Source of the DNA: Phoronis australis | Lineage: Eukaryota; Phoronida; Phoronidae | Assembly: GCA_002633005.1 (NCBI GenBank) | Contig: NMRA01000006.1 | Location: 1,382,117 to 1,446,116, forward strand | DNA length: 64,000 nucleotides | Direction of reading: 5' to 3' | Shown here: one piece after another, positions 50,801 through 59,800 of the stretch | Layout of the letters: each line of letters opens with the position of its first letter | How positions within the stretch are numbered: position 1 is the first letter of the stretch | Notes under the pieces: generated by a model | Database searches by the model: none | What the model was told of the DNA's origin: nothing | What the model saw: only the letters and a program-made list of their open reading frames with translations | Program-made: the position numbers and the translations under genes

Positions 50801-53800
50801 AACGATAGATGGCGCCACATGACGGTCCAGTCTACAGTAGAACAGTGCTGGCTGGGTCAGTCTGGGTCAACTAGGCATAATCAAAACAAAGTGAACTGAA
50901 AGCCAGCCNCAATCAGAACCAAGTTTGCTTTTTTTAACCTTACTTGATGTCTGTTCAGTCAAAACACTTCACCTGCCACAAGTGTCTATAAAGTTATGGT
51001 AATTTCAATTGCTATTTAATATACTATCATTTTGAAATCATTAAAAATAAGATTTCTAATTGTTGTGATACAAAAGTTAACAAGTCAAACATGAAAACAT
51101 ATTTCTTAATGTGAAGGAACTCACATTAGTCAGGTGATTGCTGCAATCATACGCCACAGTGTGTAGAGGCATTTCTTTGCCTACACCCATTTGATGAACA
51201 TAGTCACATAGAATATCAGAACTCTGGTCAGGCCTGAAAGGAAAGTAGTTGTCTTTAGTTATTGTTACTTGCAAGACAGATGATATCTTGTCAGATACTC
51301 ATTTATTCATTTACACAGTGCCCAGTATCAGATATTACGATACTTCCCTTTCACATGACCTTCAATGAGGCTAATACAACTGAATAGTCAGTATTAAGGT
51401 AAACACACTATGCATAAATTAAAAAATAATGAGATAAATCCAAAGTTCAAAAGAAACTGTCCAACATCAAACATTCACGAAAATGATATCCCATTTTGCA
51501 TTTGCACACTACCCAGAGATAAAGAGATAACAAAACTCACAGGTGTTCTCACACAATTGAGTATCACGCACTCACAAATGACACTCCAAAGTGTACTTAC
51601 ACACTGCCCAGTATCAGACATATAGAGTTGATATCCTTCAGTTTCATAACATGCTTCATTCCCTTCAACAAGTTACAGCCTCCACCTGCTTGTAGACCCA
51701 TTACAAAACCCTTGGCTTCCTCCACACTGCAATAAAATAGCACCACCATCATGTAGTTACCATGGACACAGTATACAGTTACCATGGACACAAACAAGGC
51801 ACTATCAGACTGTCTGATTTAGGCAATAAGCACTTACTTAACATTCCCAAACACACCTTTAAACAAAAACTAATTACAAAATTCAAACCATTATGCAATT
51901 TTTCAAGTCCTGCATCCATGTTTCTAGGACAAAAACTGAGGCATTGAGCAATAACAAATACCACCCAAAAAACGACTGTTGCTCCACCACTTTGTCTCTC
52001 AATACAATGCATACAACACAAAACCTACTCACGTTCTCACATTGACCTCTCGGACTGCATTCCACAGTGACTTTGTGTCGGTGCCAAACGACATCAGGTA
52101 TAATTTTTTCTTCTGTGACAACTGCTCATCAATGAGGTGCTAAAAGAATTTTAGAAAAAATTATTTAGTTAATGGTCATGACATAGTAGGCTAGCACTGA
52201 ACCTAGTAAAAGCATTTATATTTTTACATCTTATTCAACATCATCTACACCGACCTCTGGCAAATCAAGAATGAACGCCTGGAAAATATGTTTCCTATAT
52301 CATCTGTACCCTTAATGAAACTTTTATGACCAAACACTGGGTTAATTAATTTACTTAATAGGACTCAGAGACTGCGTTCAGAACAGCCGGTAACACCGAC
52401 AATCCATTATTCATTGACAGAGGATTGTAGAGCGCTCTTCAAAATGTATAAAACAGTAACAACGCCATCTCTGAGTAAGCGAATTACTTTACCCTACCTC
52501 CAGCAGAGACTACGAGAAAACTTTTTTTCTGTCAACCACTGAATGTAAACTGCATGAATTTACTCACCAACAAAGACTCCTGGAATGCTGACAGTCTCCC
52601 AAATCCACAGTTGGCATCAGAGGAGTCGATACACACAGCAACCTTTGTTCCCTTCACTAAGCCAAATACCTGCATGAAAATGTGAAAATCAACAGGATAA
52701 GCCTAGCATTCATTAAGACAGATCTGTTGTCGTCATTGATTGACATGTTCAATGTTATCACGAATGCAGGCAATGCTTAATAAGTCCTAACTTAACAGAA
52801 AATGAGTAACTAATAAAACTGTGATGGGTAAGTCAAAATGCTACTAAAAAATTAACCCATATATGGCAAAGAAACCATGATGACCTGCCCTCTATGATCA
52901 GGGATTGTGATTTATCTTTGAAAATTTTGAACGCACAAGTCCTCATGTTAAATACTGACGACCTTTGTAATGCGACGCACACAATATCAAATTACAAACT
53001 AAGTTACATACCCTTTTGCTTCCGTTTAATAACCACTTTATCCTTTTGGTGAACATTTCAATACACCTGCAATTTCATACCAAGGTGGAGGGTTATAACT
53101 TAACAAGAAAAAGCAACACTCACAAAACACAAGAGGGAATCTTTTTTTTCTATTGAAGACTGTGTGTCTGGTTGTAGCTAAGACGATCATTGGCATGTTA
53201 TTGTTAAATTAATGCAAAGCAGCATTTCTACATCAGCAAACACAGAACTACAGAGATGTCAACTTGCATGAAGTCCAAATTTTAAGCCACAAACAACTAA
53301 TAAACTGTGTGCCAATATAAAGACAAGACACATCTAAGAAATGAATGGATTCACGACCTCCATCAAAATGGACCCCTGATCAATAATGAACAAAGATTTG
53401 ATGAGATAATACAATGAAACTGCCAAACATTGCATGACGCTCGGTGTGGAGCAGCCAAAAAGTCTGAGATTGCTTTGAGCAAAGAATTTCAAGAAGAAGG
53501 GTTCTAAATTAATGCAACTACACAATGAAAACTGTTACCTGTTCAACAAAAATCAATGGCATGTAGAGAACGGCAAATTAATGAATATCGATAAATGAAA
53601 ACTCAATCTCCCCTAACAAGTAGTAGTACGCTATAGGGTTGTATACTCACATGTGACATTTGTATTCAAATTCGTTAATAGTGGCAGCATCAAAATGCAA
53701 TTGTTGCCGAACTTGCCCATCCTTATGCACGGGTCTGTAAAATGAGAAAGCAAATATCATCTATGAACACAGTCTACGAGGTACCAATAGGACTGGTGCC

Positions 53801-56800
53801 TTTTAAATTTGATCAGCCCAAAGTGGTGTTGATTTTCATCAACAGGGCACAAAACATGTGAGCAGGCGTCACCGAACTGTATATTCCACTCAAACAGCCT
53901 TTTTGCAAGGTAACAGACTTGCCANCCCCCTCCCCCCAGTAAAAATTCAAACAGAACATATCCAACATTTCACAATTTCACATGAATGCGAATTTTACAA
54001 ATAAATAGCATTGGTGTGGGAGTATTTTATACATTTTTAATCTGTTTACATCTCGCATACTGCTACTTTGTAGCTCATTGCTTTTAACACTTCTGTGTCC
54101 AAAGTTCCATTAGACCAACAAGAACAATAATAAACTTCAAATACCAAAACTATGGGTACTACTTACTTGCCCACCCTTCCTTTTGCGACTAGATCCTTTA
54201 AGGTCAGTTTCATCTCATCCATACTGTGATTCTGCAGCCATTCCTCCGATGTCTGCGCCTCAGCATCGGCCGCGTCCACCCCGCGAGCTCGCTGCAACGT
54301 GGATATACTTTCTTTACAACAGCCAATAAACAGATGGCGTGGACACGCCTATAGTTTTTCTGAACAAACCTGGTTTATGTGGACACGCCTCTTTTGCAAT
54401 AGAGGTGTGTTCCATAAGCGCAAGAAAATGATCGCGCAAGAAAATGATCGTGAGAAAAGCTAGTGTAATCATGCACTTTTATTTGTCGGTATAATGCACG
54501 GGGATATCTCGCAAAGACGTGCATGATCTTGCATTTTTTGAGTTTTTTACATGTATGGAACATAGCTCGTAGCCCAAATAATAAACCAACGGTGAGGACA
54601 AGATTACATTAAGTGTGTATGGCTAGCCTACTTTATTGCGATACGCTTACTTAGCGTCAACTGGAAATTAAGGCCTACTTTATCAATAGAACAAAAAGTG
54701 AGGACAAGTTTAACTCGCGTGGATACACCTCACTTCACAATAAGACATAGACAGTCATGACTGAGATGATATATTCCCAGCCAGTGGACAAGGGCCAGAT
54801 ACAAAACTTGAGATAGCTATGATGTTAACATAACAACACTGCAACACATTGTCCTTCATGTCCATTCACACATGTATGTCTAGTGTGTAACACTTCTATT
54901 GTTCATGAGACAATGTGTCCACTGAACCAGTATATTTGCTGAACTCAAGACCAGCTGTACCACCTTGTGAATACTTAGGCTTGAAAAGCTTATGTCAGAG
55001 ATGTTGTTACCCAAACAAAATAAATGTAACAACAATAAAACTTGCATTAGTCAGACATGCACAAGTCCAAAGTTCAGTGGTATACAACTGTTCTAGTTCA
55101 AGTATAAGTTGAAGAAATCTCTCAGTCCGAGTGAATCCCATTTATGCGAGTATTTCTGCATACAAAAAATCTTGAGCATATTCTTAATATAACAGAGACA
55201 ACAAATTCAAACAATGCAGCATGCTGTGACGACAAGATGTAGTGCGAACAAACTGAAAAATGAAGCAACAAACGTGCAACGGGTAGCTAACAAGAATATT
55301 CGAGACAAGCGGTGATTTAGAAAAACACATCTAGATAGACACGATAAACCTACCTGACCTGAAAATGGACTAGTCGACTAACGGATTTCTAAGGTGATCA
55401 TTTATTGAAACTCTATCCTGGAGAAAGGGACTGACATGGAGAATTTGATGTTCAATACAGAGAATGTTGGAACACAGGGTACAGTACTACTAGGCTGCAC
55501 AAAATGACTATGAGTGGCCGGTACAAATTGTAACCTATTACCACTGGCAACTGCACAGTACAATAACGCAGATCCAGTGTGTTTTTGGTTCAATTTATTA
55601 GCTTCTGTTTCACATACAATGACACGTCATGCACTTACAACTACGGAGCAGCTTCTGAGGAGCATAACATTGCCTGGCTTTTACCTGTATATTCCGCAAA
55701 CAGCCCACCCCCTAGATATAGACCCATGAGGCAATTTTTGAGTCATAATTAAAAGCTTCTAGTTTGAAGGGTTTCCCAAAATGAATACCATCAGTGGTGT
55801 CAACAAAAACAAGGCTTTATGAGGCACAGAACATAGTTCAGTGTTTTCTATGAAACATTTCAATGGGCCACAACGTGTTTGAAAAAATAGAAACCAACTG
55901 GAAAATAAAGCGTCGTCATGGTTGACAATGTCTAGTAAGTAAATTAGCCCATTACTGTGTTTAGAGAATGTTGGGTAACAAGACGGTCAGGCAAGTGTTT
56001 ATTAAAGATAGTACTACTACAAGTACAATTTCAAGTACATCTGTTCTACAGAGAACACCAGTCGTTATGCACTTCCAAACTGCTTGCTGGTATTGCATGC
56101 TTTCGACACGTTTGGGTTTTCAGTTGCAAAGAACAATGCAGTCACAAATTTTTCACTTGTCTTCGAATAACCTAGTATGTAAACTAGCGTACTTCAGGTC
56201 CTCCCCTGTTTCTGAAAGTACATGTGCCCGTGTATTTGATGTATTAGAATGCTAAATAATATGCCACTTCCAAATACACACCCTCAGAGGCTTGCCACCA
56301 GAAAATACCCATATCCACAAACTGAACAAAAACGAACATAAACCCCTGAGTCCAAGACAAGAAAGAGACGGCAGCAAGGACAAGAATAAAGAAAGCAATG
56401 TCTCGCGGGGATTTGCTGCAGTAATAATACCTCCACGTCGGGTAAGAACACATCATTTAGGAACTCTTGTAAACCCTTGCTCTTTCCTTCCTTCAGTCCG
56501 TACTGACAGCGGCAATAACAACAACAATGGATGATCATGCGGTTAACACACGCACAACAAACACTATGGACTAGGTATGTTGATTCTTCACTTATTTTGC
56601 ACAAAAGCAATTGCCAAATTTGTCGTTTTTCTACTTTTCAAATGAGCTGATTACCTAGTTATAAATATTGTTAACTTAATTACCGAATGTTCTTTTATGA
56701 CAGTTGAACAGTATGATAGTTATTTCTGTGGTGAAATTTGACAAAATAGAAGTCCACTTGTCCGCCATGCGCTGCATAGGTGAAAAATTAACATACAAAA

Positions 56801-59800
56801 TGTTACAGTTATTTTGAGCACTATTTCGGCAGGTCAAAAAGGACCAACTTCAAAGTAAGATAAAATAAGAATGAAGCACAGTTTATTAAGTCAAAATAAG
56901 AGTTAACTTGCCTTATTTCACAACCCCATTTTTCAGACATGTCATAAAATCAAAATAAAACATTTAACACTTGCCATTGTGAAAAAAGAAATGTCATACT
57001 ACCAAAACAGTGCTCAATATAGCTTCAATCCACTAACATACTACAAGTAGCACTACAGCATATTCACAAAGCAACGTATTATAAGAAGTGAATTCTTAAT
57101 GAATACGGGTTTGTCTTGATAATTGAGCTAACAAAATTGTTTCTCGAGTGGTAACACAGAAAAGCAAAATTGTTTTCTGGAATGCAAAGAAAACTCAACG
57201 CTGGCTTTCAACTGAATTTATACTCCACTTTGGCTACAGGGAATAAATCTTTTTGTTCAATTTATCTCTTTTTATTCTGCCACTAACATAAGCTTTGTTA
57301 AGAAGATTTTGTGTGAGTTTCATGTCCAATTAGTATCATCCTAATGGTTGGTGCTTATTTTGAGGGGATCTTGTGAGAATTGAGAAATATTTTTGTAAAA
57401 ACAAGACCTTTAAATATACAAACAAGGGTGAACAATGTGTAAATGTATTATTCATTCCACGGGATTAGTTTTAACAATTACCCTTGGGTACCATATTTTA
57501 TTCATAACAAAACTCTAACAACTAGGCATCAGTTTTATGGTAATGAAGTTTTGGGTTGAAACAACACACGAGGCACTTGAGTTATTAGGATAGCTGTGCA
57601 ATTATGCAAATTAATGTAACTTATTAGTTTCACCTACCAATAGGTCTCTGGTTTGATTGACATGTGTCACAGTCAAATCGTGCGGTGCTTTGCTGTGTTT
57701 CACCGTCACATCTTGCCAGGCGGGACGGTTGGCCATTGTCCTAGCAGCCAACTCCCTTCTGCAATAGAACTCCAAGTGAACAAGGACTCCCTGCTTACCA
57801 GAGCAGTAACTTTAGTTCCTCACCTTGTGACAAACTGAAGAGAGTAGGATGTAAACATTGCATGTCCCATCCTTTTGTCTCTCATTGCTTCCATTTGAAA
57901 TCGGGACTTGATACGTAAAGAAAATACAGCAAATATGTCATGCATATTTTGTAAGTAATGCTTTTTCCTTTCATTTCCACAAATTTACAAGACAAACAGA
58001 TACAATTAAGACAATGAGCTCATAGTATATCTTCCTTGTGACTCTAATTCCGAAAAAGAAATCATTCAAGGCATCTATTTAATAAAGATCAAATTAAAAT
58101 TCATAAAACCTGTTACAAAAAATGTCTGTTACTGCGCAATAACAATTAATGTTTTCATTAAAAAATATCAAAGAATGTAATTACTTTTTTCTTCGTTTCT
58201 TTTCATATTCGTAGTCTGCCACGGAGTCGAAGTCCTCAACTCTTAAACCGTTGCCCTCATCCCTGCAAAAAAGCAGTAAAGATGATATCATCACTTTGTT
58301 AAAACAGCAATAAACAGCGCATTCCAAACATTTGATTTAGATGACTTACTACAATAAAAATGGTCTCAACTTGTTCCTTACTCAGATGACAAGCAATTAC
58401 TTGGCTTGCAAAGAACTGATGTCATTATTCCTTGAGACCACGGTCAGTGCATAAAATAACACGCTGGGACAAACAAACTTATAGATCCTGGTCTCAAACA
58501 AAAACAAAATATCAGACATTTCTTTTGAAGCCTTGAAATCACAAATTTGACCAAGAAACCATATGACACCAATTTCACAACAGCAAAAGGTCTAAACCAA
58601 AAGTTGTTTTTTGATGAAAGGCTCGTTGATAACCCCTTTAAATTGTTCAAAAAATCAATAACACTTCTGTTCAGAATAACTCTAATTAATAACAGCTTCA
58701 AAGTATAATTTCCATTTTAGAGCTACTCAGGTGCTCAATTTATACCTGAAAAGATACGAGTCCACTGTACATGTCAAGCACAAACTCAATACAAATAACA
58801 GTTTTTGCAGAAATAACAATTACAGGCTATGCCATTGGTTTGATACTGAAGGTGATAACCATTAATCATTAAAGTTTGGGTCACCACTTTTACCAGCTCT
58901 GATACATTGTTCCAAACCTCTAATGCAAAACAAATCAAGACTTTTGACACTTGCAATTTAAAAGTTCATTCACCAAACAGAGGAAGGCGGCAGTCATTTT
59001 GTCATATATGGGACATATACCCTACAGAATATTATGCGCACTTGAGCCGCCAAGCACTAAGAAAATATTGTCAAAGTTTTGACTGACCATTATGATCCCA
59101 TACCATCAGAAATTGATGAAAGTTTTTGTTTCTCTCAGAAGGACAAAAACCATCCGAGACTGTCCATGACTATTTTGTCGATTTTCGATCATTGTCGGTA
59201 CACTGCAACTATGGAGCTACCGTACCGCAATCCCAGACCAATTTGTGTTCGGTATAAAAGATGAGGACATGCAAAAAAGTAACTGAAAATGTGCAAACCT
59301 GATACTGGAAAGTGCATTAGAAACAGCACGGATTGTCATGAGTGCAGACAGTGACTCCAACTCGAATGCTCAACAAGGAAATTAGAGTTGGTCCAAAAAG
59401 ATTCACAGACACAAATGTGATACAAGCCCCATTAATTAAATTATGTACCATTGAAATCACATACTAGTTACAGCCCATTTCACAACACTTTGCACTTTGT
59501 CAATAGATAAGTACTAGTAAAACAGCCCAATATATAGCACTGATACTGATACTGATCTAAGCTTTTTTGAGTGGAGCAGCTCAAATGCTACTTATGATAA
59601 GCACTGACTTCAGAAGCCTTAGATTACCAATGGAATTAAGTGATGCTACTTAAAAAAAAATGTTAGAAAGAATTAACAGTAGATCAGGTTGGCATTTGCA
59701 TTTGAAAGTTGCTCTGAAGATAACCTGGAATGCTTGAAAAATGAGCAATTGCTCCCACACCAGAACATTGTTTTCTAAGTGGGAGACAGTTGTACATGCC

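Larger units (their letters stand above)
50910..55212. repeat. 4.3-kb duplicated block of VWA3A (exons 4-10), copy B
   Basis: Starts at the first base after the N at 50,909, inside the intron between exons 10 and 11, and ends between exons 4 and 3. This is the copy physically linked to exons 1-3. Confidence 0.95.

Noticed and set aside
53925-53925. N at 53,925 (and 61,423) as further assembly junctions
   Set aside because: Both lie beside C homopolymers and no sequence restarts after them, so they look like ambiguous base calls.
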